Notes: a model not told the origin generated them from the letters alone. DNA of 64,000 nt from an uncultured Bacteroidales bacterium (GCA_905234285.1 CAJOHK010000003.1:6268-70267), one strand, 5' to 3'. Positions 53,570 through 62,628 are shown, numbered from the stretch's first letter. Made by a program: numbers and translations.

Positions 53570-54433
53570 CTATTCGGCTGGAATCCAGCGAATAGAGGGG
53601 TCCCGGCGCCACCAGGTGAGCTGGCGCTTGGCATAGTGGCGGGTGTTACGCTGGATGCAGCGGATGGTCTCGTCCAAGTTGCAGGTGCCGTCAAAGTACT
53701 CAAAGAATTCTTTGTAGCCGACAGTCTGCAGGGCCGGAAGTGCCCGGTAAGGGAGCAGGGAACGGGCTTCGGCCTCCAGTCCGGCGTCAATCATAGCAAG
53801 GACCCGGGCATTGATGCGCTCGTAGAGCGCTTCCCGGGGACGCTCCAGTCCCACTTTCACAATCTCGAAATCCCGCTCCTTGAAACTGCGGGTTTTAAAA
53901 GAAGAGAAAGGCTTGCCCGTGTACATGCACACCTCCAGGGCCCGAATGACCCGCTGCCCGTTGGAAAGATCAATCTCTGAATAGGTAACGGGGTCCAGCT
54001 CCTTGAGTTCCTGGGCCAGTACGTCCACACCCTCGCTCTGGAGGCACTCCATCAGGTGCTCCCGCAGCTGGATGGGGACCTCGGGGAAGTCGTCCAGGCC
54101 GTAGCAGAAGGCATCGATATAGAGCATGGAGCCGCCGCACATGACCAGGGTCTCGTGCCCCTCGGCAAACAAGCGGTTCACCAGATCCAGGGCCTCTACT
54201 TCGTAGATGCCGGCGGTGTAGTAGCGGGTTATGGGGGTGGTGCGGATAAAATAATGCCGAACCGCAGCCAATTCCTCATCGGAGGGGGCTGCGGTGCCAA
54301 TTTTTAGTTCCTGATAGATTTGCCGGGAATCACAGGAAATAACGGGGGACCCGCATTCCAGCGCACGACGGATGGCATAGCCGGTTTTGCCGACGGCGGT
54401 AGGGCCCAGTATGATTTCCAGCCGACGGGGCAT
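53570..54433 (-). CDS. miaA: tRNA dimethylallyltransferase MiaA
   Basis: 287 residues. P-loop GPTAVGKT at the N-terminus, the SCDSRQIYQELKIGTAAPS substrate motif, and the tRNA-binding C-terminal part with TVGYKEFFEYFDG and RNTRHYAKRQLTWWRRD. It adds dimethylallyl to A37 of tRNAs reading UNN codons. It follows the gene at 54436 by 2 nt, one operon on the minus strand. Confidence 0.96.
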   Translation of the reverse strand: MPRRLEIILGPTAVGKTGYAIRRALECGSPVISCDSRQIYQELKIGTAAPSDEELAAVRHYFIRTTPITRYYTAGIYEVEALDLVNRLFAEGHETLVMCGGSMLYIDAFCYGLDDFPEVPIQLREHLMECLQSEGVDVLAQELKELDPVTYSEIDLSNGQRVIRALEVCMYTGKPFSSFKTRSFKERDFEIVKVGLERPREALYERINARVLAMIDAGLEAEARSLLPYRALPALQTVGYKEFFEYFDGTCNLDETIRCIQRNTRHYAKRQLTWWRRDPSIRWIPAE

Positions 54434-54435
54434 GC

Positions 54436-54987
54436 CTACTGCTCGTCCTCGTCGTAGATTTCTTTGCCGTCTTCGTCCTGGTCTTCCTCTTCCTCCTCTA
54501 CATCCAAGTCTTCATCATCGAAGTCTTCATCGTCTTCTTCTCCGGGAAGCTTGCGCTGTTTGTCGGGGAGGTCTTCGAAGGCTACGTAGCCGTTCTCGAA
54601 CTCGATGGGATTGGGGCCTTTTACATCGGCCAGGACGGGGAAGTCCGGGCTCACCTTGACGCCCTCCAGTTCCCCTTCTACGGCGATGTTCACGCTCTTG
54701 CGGTTGGTGACGTCGTAAAAGTACACGAAGTCTGTGGCGCCGGCCCGGATGACTTTCTCCAGCGGGGTCTCGTCTACGGTGCCCCAGCCCAGGTCAAACA
54801 GCCCATACCGGCCCACTACGCCACCGGTGATATCCAGGGCCTTGAACATAATGAGCTGGTCCTGAGGGAACTCAAGATCGGCCCTTATTTGCTTATGAAG
54901 GGTGTACAGCGTAGTGGCGCCGTGCACGTGGTAAACTCTGAAAAATCCTTTAATCCCCGCAAGGGTGACTCTTATTTGGAAAACCAT
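54436..54987 (-). CDS. PRiA4_ORF3-like protein with acidic tail
   Basis: 183 residues. The first ~140 resemble the plasmid pRiA4b ORF3-like domain, conserved in many Bacteroidota chromosomes and of unknown function (VHGATTLYTLHKQI, DFVYFYDVTN, GPNPIEFENGYVAFEDLP). The last ~45 residues are almost only Asp and Glu, a disordered tail. There is no signal peptide. Its tight coupling to miaA suggests a cytoplasmic role, but the function cannot be told. Confidence 0.75.
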   Translation of the reverse strand: MVFQIRVTLAGIKGFFRVYHVHGATTLYTLHKQIRADLEFPQDQLIMFKALDITGGVVGRYGLFDLGWGTVDETPLEKVIRAGATDFVYFYDVTNRKSVNIAVEGELEGVKVSPDFPVLADVKGPNPIEFENGYVAFEDLPDKQRKLPGEEDDEDFDDEDLDVEEEEEDQDEDGKEIYDEDEQ

Positions 54988-55075
54988 AGATTACTAATAC
55001 TTTTTACGAAATCAAAGATACTGCTTTTTTCCGGTTCCGTTGCAAAATATCGTAAAAAACGCTACTTTCGTGGAA

Positions 55076-55675
55076 ATGGAATTGTTCGACGCATACAAGA
55101 GCATCGCGGCCCCGTCGCAGGGGCTTTTCAAGGACAACGGCTCCCGTTTCATTGCGCTGGCATATCCCGTAGAAACAGAGGAAGAGGTAAAGGCCATTGT
55201 GGCGGGCCTGCGCAAGGAGTACCACGATGCCCGGCACCACTGCTACGCCTATCGGCTGGGGTACAAGGCCGATGTCTACAGGGCATCGGACGACGGCGAA
55301 CCCTCCGGCAGCGCCGGCCGGCCCATCCTGGGGCAAATCGACTCCCTGGGCCTGAGCGACGTGCTGGTTGTGGTAGTGCGCTATTTCGGCGGCATCAAGC
55401 TGGGCATCCCCGGGCTCATCCGCGCGTACAAAACCTCTACGGCCGATGCCCTCTCGCAGGCGCAAGTCGTGGAGAAGATTGCCGGCCAACGCTTCCGCAT
55501 CCGCTTCGGCTACCTGGCCATGAACGACGTCATGAAGGTGCTCAAGGAGATGGACCTGCCGCCGTCGGCCCAGGAATTCGGGGAAGACTGTTCCCTTCAA
55601 GTGCGTGTGCGGCTCACTGCCGTGGACAGCTTTAAAGAAAGACTGAAAACCGTGTCATCTATTGAAGAAGTCTAA
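55076..55675 (+). CDS. YigZ/IMPACT-family protein (UPF0029)
   Basis: 200 residues from ATG 55076 (MELFDAYKSIAAPS); the track start at 55040 is upstream of the likely promoter. The IMPACT N-terminal domain has the RHHCYAYRLG, DDGEPSGSAGRPIL and VVVVRYFGGIKLGIPGL signatures; a C-terminal ferredoxin-like DUF1949 domain follows. Relatives bind nucleic acids and bacterial ones are of uncertain function. A TACTTTCG -7-like element ends 5 nt before the ATG. Confidence 0.9.
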   Translation: MELFDAYKSIAAPSQGLFKDNGSRFIALAYPVETEEEVKAIVAGLRKEYHDARHHCYAYRLGYKADVYRASDDGEPSGSAGRPILGQIDSLGLSDVLVVVVRYFGGIKLGIPGLIRAYKTSTADALSQAQVVEKIAGQRFRIRFGYLAMNDVMKVLKEMDLPPSAQEFGEDCSLQVRVRLTAVDSFKERLKTVSSIEEV

Positions 55676-55729
55676 AATATTTGCTATCTTTCGAGACTTT
55701 AAGCAATCTGTTTATTAACCACATAATTT

Positions 55730-56806
55730 ATGTCCAAAAAAGTTCATGTTTTTAACGCCGGCCCCTGCCTTCTGCCGCAGGTAGCTATTGACAACACCAT
55801 TGAGGCCATGAAGGATTTTGCCGGAACCGGCATCGGCCTGCTTTCCATCTCCCACCGCACCAAGGAATGGGATGCCATAATGGACGAGACCCGCGCCCTC
55901 TGGAAAGAGCTCCTCAACATCCCCGACACCCACGAGGTAGTGTTCCTGGGCGGCGGCGCATCGCTGCAGTTCCTCTATGTAGCCATGAACTACCTGGAGA
56001 AGAAAGCCGCCTACCTGGATACCGGCGTATGGGCCCACAAGTCACTGGTAGAGGCCCAGGGCATCGGCGAGGCCTATGCCATCGCCTGCTCCAAGGACAA
56101 GAATTACACCTACATCCCTAAGGGATACGAGGTCCCGGCCGACCTGGATTACCTGCACATCACCACCAACAATACCATCTACGGCACAGAGATCAAAGAG
56201 GACTACGACGTCCCTTGCCCCCTCATCGCCGATATGTCCTCGGACATCATGTCCCGTCCCGTGGACGTGAGCAAGTATGACCTCATCTACGGCGGTGCCC
56301 AAAAGAACGTAGGCCCTGCCGGCGTCATCTTTGCCATCATCAAGAAGGATTCCCTGGGTCGCGTGACCCGTCACATCCCCACCATGCTGGATTACCGCAC
56401 GCACATCGACAAACTGTCCATGTTCAACACCCCTCCCGTGTTTGCCATCTACGTGATGAACGAGACCCTCAAGTGGATCAAGAGCATGGGCGGTGTGGCT
56501 GCCATCCAAAAGATCAACCAGGCCAAGGCCGACCTCCTGTACGGAGAGATTGACCGCAATCCGCTGTTCGTAGGCACCGCTGCCAAGGAAGACCGTTCCC
56601 TCATGAACGTGTGCTTTGTGATGGCTCCCGGCTACGAGACCCTGCAGGACGAGTTCTTCGCCTTTGCCAAGGAGCGCGGCATGGTGGGCATCAAGGGCCA
56701 CCGCAGCGTGGGCGGCTTCCGCGCCTCCCTGTACAATGCCTGCACCCTGGAGGATGTCCAGGCCCTGGCAGACTGCATGAAGGAATTTGAAAATCTGAAG
56801 AAATAA
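55730..56806 (+). CDS. serC: Phosphoserine aminotransferase SerC
   Basis: 358 residues, full length for a class V aminotransferase. N-terminal [23 protein letters not shown] phosphate-binding loop, and the PLP lysine in [12 protein letters not shown]. Converts 3-phosphohydroxypyruvate to phosphoserine. It overlaps serA by 1 nt (TAATG). A TATCTTTC -7-like motif (55685-55692) lies ~38 nt upstream. Confidence 0.97.
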   Translation: MSKKVHVFNAGPCLLPQVAIDNTIEAMKDFAGTGIGLLSISHRTKEWDAIMDETRALWKELLNIPDTHEVVFLGGGASLQFLYVAMNYLEKKAAYLDTGVWAHKSLVEAQGIGEAYAIACSKDKNYTYIPKGYEVPADLDYLHITTNNTIYGTEIKEDYDVPCPLIADMSSDIMSRPVDVSKYDLIYGGAQKNVGPAGVIFAIIKKDSLGRVTRHIPTMLDYRTHIDKLSMFNTPPVFAIYVMNETLKWIKSMGGVAAIQKINQAKADLLYGEIDRNPLFVGTAAKEDRSLMNVCFVMAPGYETLQDEFFAFAKERGMVGIKGHRSVGGFRASLYNACTLEDVQALADCMKEFENLKK

Positions 56807-57726
56807 TGAAGGTATTACTTGCTACCCAAAAGCCCTTCGCCGCCAAGGCGGTGGAAGGCATTGTTTCCATTCTGACCCAAGGCGGTCACGAGGTGGTAAA
56901 GCTGGAGAAATACGCCGAGCAGGCCGATCTTGTTGCAGCCGTGGCCGATGTAGAGGCCATGATCATCCGCTCCGATAAAGTGACCGAGGAAGTGATGGCA
57001 GCCGCGCCCAAACTCAAGATTGTGGTGCGCGCCGGCGCCGGATTCGACAATGTGGACCTGGCGGCCGCCACCGCCCGTGGCATTGTGGTCATGAACACCC
57101 CCGGCCAAAACTCCAACGCCGTGGCCGAGCTGGCCCTGGGCCTCATGATCTTCATGGCCCGCACCCAGTTCACTCCCGCCACCGGCAGCGAGCTGCAGGG
57201 CAAGAAGCTCGGCGTGCAGGCCTACGGTAACGTCGGCCGCCTGGTCGGCCAAAAGGCCAAGGCCCTGGGCATGGAAATCTGCGCCCTGGATCCCTTCCTC
57301 ACCGACGAGCAAATTGTCGCCGGCGGCGCCGCCCCCGTGCACTCCGTAGAGGAACTCTATGCCGCATCGGACTACCTCTCCATCCACATCCCGGCCTTGC
57401 CTGCCACCATCAAGAGTATCAACTACGAGCTCATTTCCAAGATGCCCAAGGGAGCCACGCTGGTCAATACCGCCCGCAAGGAAGTGATTGACGAGGAAGG
57501 CCTTCTCAAGGCCCTGGAAGAGCGCCCGGACCTCAAGTACGTGACCGACGTAATGCCCGACAACTACGCCCTGCTGCAGGAGAAATTCGGCGCCCGCGTG
57601 TTTGCCACGCCCAAGAAGATGGGTGCCCAGACCGCCGAGGCCAACGTAAACGCCGGCCTGGCCGCCGCCCGCCAGATTGTGGACTTCTTTGCCACCGGCA
57701 ATACCCGATTCCAAGTAAATAAATAA
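56806..57726 (+). CDS. serA: D-3-phosphoglycerate dehydrogenase, short form
   Basis: 306 residues, the short form with no regulatory ACT domain. NAD-binding loop VQAYGNVGRLVG (first Gly of GxGxxG is Ala), substrate loop RAGAGFDNVDLAAA, and the catalytic Arg in NTARKEVIDEEGL. The position of the usual catalytic His (TPHxG) reads TPKKMG, so Lys replaces His, as in the type IIIK dehydrogenases known from Entamoeba. It makes 3-phosphohydroxypyruvate for SerC and then, with a phosphatase, serine for GlyA. Confidence 0.93.
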   Translation: MKVLLATQKPFAAKAVEGIVSILTQGGHEVVKLEKYAEQADLVAAVADVEAMIIRSDKVTEEVMAAAPKLKIVVRAGAGFDNVDLAAATARGIVVMNTPGQNSNAVAELALGLMIFMARTQFTPATGSELQGKKLGVQAYGNVGRLVGQKAKALGMEICALDPFLTDEQIVAGGAAPVHSVEELYAASDYLSIHIPALPATIKSINYELISKMPKGATLVNTARKEVIDEEGLLKALEERPDLKYVTDVMPDNYALLQEKFGARVFATPKKMGAQTAEANVNAGLAAARQIVDFFATGNTRFQVNK

Positions 57727-57729
57727 GAT

Positions 57730-59028
57730 ATGGTACGAGTAAAACCCTTTGCGGCCATTCGCCCGCCCAAGAATCTTGTGACCGAAGTCGCGGCCCCGCC
57801 GTACGACGTTTTAAACTCCGAGGAAGCCCTGGCCATGGCCGGAGAAAAGAGCCTCCTGCACATCACCAAGCCCGAGATTGACTTCAATCCCATTGCCGAT
57901 GAGCACGAGCAGCGCACCTACGACAAAGCCGTAGAGAACTTCAGGCTCTGGAAGGAACGCGGCTGGCTGGTCCGCGAGGAAAAGGAAAAGTACTACGTGT
58001 ACGCCCAAACCATGGGCACGCGCACCCAGTACGGTATTGTCCTCTGCGCCCACACCGACGACTACGAGAAAGGCATCATCAAAAAGCATGAGCTCACCCT
58101 CAAGAAAAAGGAAGACGACCGCATGATTCACGTTCGTATCCAGAACGCCAACATCGAGCCCGTATTCTTTGCCTTCAAGGATCACGCCGAGCTCAACGAC
58201 ATCATCGCCAAAACCGCCGCCGGCGAGCCCGAGTACAAGTTTGTGGACGAGAACAACTTCACCCACACCTTCTGGGTCATCAACGATGACGCCGTGAACG
58301 CCCGCATCACCGAGATCTTCACCAACGACATCGACGCCTTCTATGTGGCCGACGGTCACCACCGCACCGCCGCTGCCGCCCGTGTAGGCGCCGAGAAACG
58401 GGCCGCCAATCCCAACCACACCGGCAACGAGGAATACAACTACTTCATGGCTGTTTGCTTCCCCGAGAGCCACCTGGCCATCATCGACTACAACCGTGTA
58501 GTGAAGGACCTGAACGGCCTCAGCACCAAGGACTTCTTCAAGGCCCTGGAAGAGGACTTTGTGGTGGAGTGCATGTGCGACTGCACCAAGGACGGCGGAA
58601 AGTGCTCCTGTGAGTACCCTTGCCACTGCAATTGCAGCGAGATCTATCACCCTTGCGGCCTGCACAACTTCTCCATGTATATTGAAGGTGTGTGGTACAG
58701 CCTCACCGCCAAGCCCGGCCGTTATGATGACTCAGACCCTATCGGCGTGCTGGATGTAACCATCCTGAGCAACCTGGTACTTGACAAGATTCTGGGTATC
58801 AAGGACCTGCGCACCGACAAACGCATCGACTTCGTGGGGGGTATCCGCGGTCTGGAAGAACTTTCCCGCCGCGTAGACTCCGGCGAGATGAAGGTTGCCT
58901 TTGCCCTGTATCCGGTGTCCATGCAGCAGCTCATGAGTATTGCCGATACCGGCAACATCATGCCGCCCAAGACCACCTGGTTCGAGCCCAAGCTCCGTTC
59001 CGGCTTAGCGATTCACAGCCTGGACTAG
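57730..59028 (+). CDS. DUF1015 protein with Cys-rich insert
   Basis: 432 residues. DUF1015 throughout (VKPFAAIRPPKNLVTEVAAPPYDVLN at the start, ADGHHRTAAAARVG near 210-223). The family often follows serA in Bacteroidales and is thought to be related to serine metabolism or SerC/SerA regulation; the reaction is unproven. Residues 281-309 contain nine cysteines and two histidines in 29 residues (VECMCDCTKDGGKCSCEYPC), a metal-cluster-like insert I do not know from typical family members. Third gene of the serCA operon with a 3-nt gap. Confidence 0.85.
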   Translation: MVRVKPFAAIRPPKNLVTEVAAPPYDVLNSEEALAMAGEKSLLHITKPEIDFNPIADEHEQRTYDKAVENFRLWKERGWLVREEKEKYYVYAQTMGTRTQYGIVLCAHTDDYEKGIIKKHELTLKKKEDDRMIHVRIQNANIEPVFFAFKDHAELNDIIAKTAAGEPEYKFVDENNFTHTFWVINDDAVNARITEIFTNDIDAFYVADGHHRTAAAARVGAEKRAANPNHTGNEEYNYFMAVCFPESHLAIIDYNRVVKDLNGLSTKDFFKALEEDFVVECMCDCTKDGGKCSCEYPCHCNCSEIYHPCGLHNFSMYIEGVWYSLTAKPGRYDDSDPIGVLDVTILSNLVLDKILGIKDLRTDKRIDFVGGIRGLEELSRRVDSGEMKVAFALYPVSMQQLMSIADTGNIMPPKTTWFEPKLRSGLAIHSLD

Positions 59029-59070
59029 TTTTAGCGTCGAATGGAACTTGCTGTTAGTCAGCGGGTTATA

Positions 59071-59106
59071 CAAAACACCCTACCGAAAAACCGGTAGGGT
59101 GTTTTG
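59071..59106. terminator. Bidirectional terminator
   Basis: A perfect 15-bp stem CAAAACACCCTACCG / CGGTAGGGTGTTTTG with a 6-nt loop, between convergent genes; T-rich and A-rich arms serve both strands. Confidence 0.92.
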
Positions 59107-59152
59107 CGTAAATTATTCAGTATTAACCACTTACATTCGACAGCGTCTACGA

Positions 59153-59839
59153 TTACGCCTCGGACTGAAGGAGCCTGATAGCGCCGATGGCGAGGAGAAC
59201 CTGGGCGGAGAGATAGGTGCTCATGACAACCAGGTGCATGCCGGCAAAGGACGGCTTCATGAAGGTGCTCACGGCAATCATGGAGTCGGAGAACAGGAAC
59301 AGCAGGCCGCCGCAGAAGATGATCCACCAGGTGCAGCCCTTGAGGCGGATGACGCCGCACAGACCGGCAAAGGGCAGCAACACCAGGCCGCAGGCATACA
59401 CAGCCATAGGGGCCAGCAGGGCGCCATTGATGCCGATTACCTTGATAAGACCGAAGATGAGACAGGCCATGACCACAATGGAAACAGCCCACTGCCAGGC
59501 TTTCATGCCTTTCCAGGAATACTTGCCAAAGAGGCAGAGGTAGCACACATGGCCTAGCAGGAAGGCCACCATGCCGCCGGCAAAGAGAAGGAACTCCCCG
59601 CTGTGAATGAGGAGGATATCTCCGGCGCAACCCAGCAGTTGAGCCGCCACCAGCAGGCCGAGACCTTTCAGGGAAACCTGCTTGTCAAAGGCAAAGCAGA
59701 CCGTAGTTAACGCCACCAAGGGCAACAGGGCGGGCTTTACGGCCGAAGCCATGTCCTCGCTAAATACGCAACCGCAAAGGTTGGCAATGGCAGCCGCCAC
59801 AAAGAACGCTGCCGGAATGTACCACAGTTTATTCTTCAT
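59153..59839 (-). CDS. YhhN/TMEM86-family membrane protein (lysoplasmalogenase-like)
   Basis: 228 residues, eight or so membrane helices. Family marks: KPALLPLVAL, AQLLGCAGDILLIH and LLFLFSDSMIAVSTFM, with the conserved acidic residues that form the active site in TMEM86. Characterised members cleave the vinyl-ether bond of lysoplasmalogens; the bacterial substrate is unknown. The start overlaps the end of truA by 11 nt. Confidence 0.9.
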   Translation of the reverse strand: MKNKLWYIPAAFFVAAAIANLCGCVFSEDMASAVKPALLPLVALTTVCFAFDKQVSLKGLGLLVAAQLLGCAGDILLIHSGEFLLFAGGMVAFLLGHVCYLCLFGKYSWKGMKAWQWAVSIVVMACLIFGLIKVIGINGALLAPMAVYACGLVLLPFAGLCGVIRLKGCTWWIIFCGGLLFLFSDSMIAVSTFMKPSFAGMHLVVMSTYLSAQVLLAIGAIRLLQSEA

Positions 59840-60731
59840 AGTAGGAAACTTTGTTCAGAAACAGGGCATGGCCCGGTACCGACTCCCCTGCATCGCCGCG
59901 GGTACCGGTTTCTATGAGTTCTTGAATCCATTCGGGTTTGTGCTTGCCCCGGCCCACCTCGATGAGTGACCCCACCGTTGCCCGTACCATGTTGCGCAGG
60001 AACCGGTCGGCCGCAATGCGAAAGTACCAGTAGGATGGCGAAACCGCAGAGGGGGACGCGCTGGAGACAAGTTCCTGCGAAGCAGGGACGCAGGAAACAG
60101 TGGGAGGGGCCGGAGTGGAGCGAAGCGGAACGGAGTTCCCCGGGAGTGCGTCACCCTCGGAGGTGAAGCCCCCCATCACTTGCACATGACTGGGAACATA
60201 CGGGGCCCAGAAGGCGTCCATGACGGTGCAGATGGAGGTTTTGTTGTCCCCGCCGGTCTTTTCGAAGCAGGAAAAATCGTGGGTGCCCAGGAGGTACCGG
60301 CAGGCCTGGTTCATGGCGTCAAAGTCCAGGCCTGGATAGCCGCATTGCCAGGACCAGGCCTGTAAAAACGGGTCCTTTTGCCGATGGATGAAATAGGTGT
60401 ATTCCCGGCGGCGGGCGCTAAAGCGGGCGTGAAAATCATCGGCCACGGGAAAGACTTCATGTACTACCACAGAACGGGGTAGCATGGCATTTAATTTGTA
60501 GCAAAAGTCGGATGCCTCAAAGGGAAGCAAACCCTCCCAATCGAAGTGGGCTATGTAGTTCACGGCGTTTACGGAAGTGTCTGTGCGGCCTGCTCCGGTA
60601 ACGGCTACCGGGCGCCCCAGCAAGCGGGAAAGCACCCCTTTCAGGCTCGCCTGCACAGACGGCGATTGCGGCTGCACCTGCCAGCCGCAGAAAGAAGAAC
60701 CGTCATATGAAAGGCGCAAGCAATAACGCAT
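59829..60731 (-). CDS. truA: tRNA pseudouridine synthase TruA with in-frame palindromic insert
   Basis: 300 residues from ATG 60731 (MRYCLRLSYDGSSFCGW); the track's start is a TTG two codons earlier. Catalytic Asp in GAGRTDTSVNA; C-terminal YWYFRIAADRFLRNMVRA and GSLIEVGRGK. It makes pseudouridine 38-40 in tRNA anticodon stems. Between VPSHVQ and YWYFRIAA sits ~45 extra residues (GGFTSEGDALPGNSVPL and on), encoded by a relative of the element in the trmH-family gene, inserted in the opposite orientation to the coding strand. The frame is kept, so function is probably retained. Confidence 0.93.
   Translation of the reverse strand: MRYCLRLSYDGSSFCGWQVQPQSPSVQASLKGVLSRLLGRPVAVTGAGRTDTSVNAVNYIAHFDWEGLLPFEASDFCYKLNAMLPRSVVVHEVFPVADDFHARFSARRREYTYFIHRQKDPFLQAWSWQCGYPGLDFDAMNQACRYLLGTHDFSCFEKTGGDNKTSICTVMDAFWAPYVPSHVQVMGGFTSEGDALPGNSVPLRSTPAPPTVSCVPASQELVSSASPSAVSPSYWYFRIAADRFLRNMVRATVGSLIEVGRGKHKPEWIQELIETGTRGDAGESVPGHALFLNKVSYYEE
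60037..60170 (-). mobile_element. Palindromic element inserted in frame in truA
   Basis: 134 bp with imperfect 23-bp terminal inverted repeats (60037-60059 and 60148-60170, 17 of 23 paired). The 57-bp core at 60085-60141 is 55/57 identical to 53161-53217. Here the coding strand reads the other strand of the element. Confidence 0.85.
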
Positions 60732-60734
60732 ATG

Positions 60735-60742
60735 CAAATGTA
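60735..60742 (-). promoter_or_regulatory. -7 element directly before the truA ATG
   Basis: Minus strand TACATTTG fits TAnnTTTG, with the ATG at 60731 starting 3 nt after it. This suggests a leaderless or near-leaderless transcript. Confidence 0.45.
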
Positions 60743-60751
60743 CTAAATTAT

Positions 60752-61744
60752 ATGGAAAGCGTAAACATTCGAGAACTAAACGAACGCATTCAGAAAGAAA
60801 GCCAGTTCGTAGATCTCCTCACCCTGGAAATGGGGAAAGTGATTGTAGGACAGAAACAACTGGTAGAGAACCTGCTCATCGGCCTCCTGAGCGGCGGCCA
60901 CATCCTGCTGGAAGGCATGCCCGGACTGGCCAAAACCCTGGCCATCAACACCCTGTCAAAGGCCGTGGATGCCAAATTCAACCGCATCCAGTTCACCCCG
61001 GACCTGCTGCCCGCCGACGTTGTAGGTACCCTCATCTACTCCCAGAAGAACGAGTCCTTCGAGGTGCACAAGGGTCCCATCTTCGCCAACTTTGTCCTGG
61101 CCGATGAAATCAACCGTTCCCCCGCCAAAGTACAGAGCGCCCTGCTGGAAGCCATGCAGGAGCACCAGGTAACCATCGGCGAGAACACCTACAAACTGCC
61201 GGAACCTTTCCTCGTAATGGCCACCCAGAACCCTGTGGAGCAGGAAGGCACCTATCCCCTGCCGGAAGCTCAGGTAGACCGTTTCATGCTCAAGGTGGTG
61301 GTGTCCTATCCTAAAAAGGACGAGGAACGCCAGATTATCCGCATGAACAACACCGGAGAGTTCCCCAAGGCCCAGGCCGTGGTTAAACCGGAGGACATCC
61401 TCCGCGCCCGCGAGGTGGTAAAGGACGTGTACATGGACGAGAAAATCGAGCGCTATATAGTAGATATAGTATACGCCACCCGTACCCCCGCCGAGTATGG
61501 CCTCAAGGAGCTGGAGAACTTCATTTCCTACGGTGCTTCCCCCCGTGCCAGCATTTCCCTCGCAGCCGCTGCCAAGGCCTATGCCTTCATCAAGCGCCGC
61601 GGTTACGTAATTCCGGAAGACGTGCGCGCCGTGTGCAACGAGGTACTGCGTCACCGCCTGGGCCTCTCCTACGAGGCCGAGGCCGAGAATGTAACGCCCG
61701 AGCAAATCATCGAGAAGATCATTAACGCGGTCATCGTGCCGTAA
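60752..61744 (+). CDS. moxR: MoxR-family AAA+ ATPase
   Basis: 330 residues from ATG 60752 (MESVNIRELNERIQ); the track start at 60707 would overlap truA. Walker A EGMPGLAKT, Walker B FVLADEINRSPAK, sensor and C-terminal AAA_lid (RHRLGLSYEA). MoxR proteins act as chaperones for VWA-domain partners. It is the first gene of a Bat-type operon (MoxR, DUF58, membrane protein, BatA). Confidence 0.96.
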   Translation: MESVNIRELNERIQKESQFVDLLTLEMGKVIVGQKQLVENLLIGLLSGGHILLEGMPGLAKTLAINTLSKAVDAKFNRIQFTPDLLPADVVGTLIYSQKNESFEVHKGPIFANFVLADEINRSPAKVQSALLEAMQEHQVTIGENTYKLPEPFLVMATQNPVEQEGTYPLPEAQVDRFMLKVVVSYPKKDEERQIIRMNNTGEFPKAQAVVKPEDILRAREVVKDVYMDEKIERYIVDIVYATRTPAEYGLKELENFISYGASPRASISLAAAAKAYAFIKRRGYVIPEDVRAVCNEVLRHRLGLSYEAEAENVTPEQIIEKIINAVIVP

Positions 61745-61746
61745 CC

Positions 61747-62628
61747 ATGACACCAGAAGAACTCATCAAGAAGGTACGCAAGATCGAGATTAAGACCAAA
61801 GCGCTTAGTCATCAGATCTTTGCCGGCGAATACCATTCGGCGTTCAAGGGACGCGGTATGGCATTCAGCGAAGTGCGCGAGTACCAGTACGGCGACGATG
61901 TGCGCAACATGGACTGGAACGTGACCGCCCGCATGACGGCGCCCTTTGTGAAAGTGTTCGAGGAAGAGCGTGAACTCACGGTGGTGCTGCTGGTAGACAT
62001 CTCCCGCAGCGGTCTCTTCGGCACCGCCGGCAAAACCAAGCGAGAACAGATAGCCGAGATTGCCGCTACCCTGGCCTTCAGCGCCCTCCTCAACAACGAT
62101 AAAGTGGGCTGCATCCTGTTCAGCGACACGGTAGAGAAGTTCATCCCCCCGGCAAAGGGCCGGACGCACTTCCTGCGCATCGTGAGGGAAATCCTGGAGT
62201 ACCAGCCGCAACACAATGGCACCGACGTGGGCGAAGCCCTGCGCTACCTTACCAACGCCATCAAGAAAAAGTGCACCGCCTTCATCCTGAGCGATATGCT
62301 GGATGTAGAGGCCGACGGCTCCCCGCGCTACGAGGATGCCCTCAAGGTGGCCGTGAACCGGCACGACGTATCGGTAATCCGTGTGAGCGACCCCCGGGAG
62401 AAAACCCTCCCCAACGTGGGCCTGGTGAACGCCAGGGACGCCGAAACCGGCGAGTCCCGCTGGATTAACACCGCCTCCCGCAAGGTTCGCGACGCCTACC
62501 AGGCATGGTTCGGCACCGCCACCGCATCGGCCGATAAACTGCTGCTGCGCTATCAGGTAGACCACGTGGACATTTCTACCGACGAGGATTACGTGCGCAA
62601 CCTCATGGCCTTATTCCACAGAAGATGA
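61747..62628 (+). CDS. DUF58 domain protein (VWA-like)
   Basis: 293 residues. DUF58 signature FKGRGMAFSEVREYQYGDDVRNMDWNVTAR, then a VWA-like fold with the MIDAS-type DISRSG. It lies 2 nt after moxR and overlaps the next gene by 4 nt. Expected to partner with MoxR and the downstream Bat proteins in envelope stress handling. Confidence 0.93.
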   Translation: MTPEELIKKVRKIEIKTKALSHQIFAGEYHSAFKGRGMAFSEVREYQYGDDVRNMDWNVTARMTAPFVKVFEEERELTVVLLVDISRSGLFGTAGKTKREQIAEIAATLAFSALLNNDKVGCILFSDTVEKFIPPAKGRTHFLRIVREILEYQPQHNGTDVGEALRYLTNAIKKKCTAFILSDMLDVEADGSPRYEDALKVAVNRHDVSVIRVSDPREKTLPNVGLVNARDAETGESRWINTASRKVRDAYQAWFGTATASADKLLLRYQVDHVDISTDEDYVRNLMALFHRR

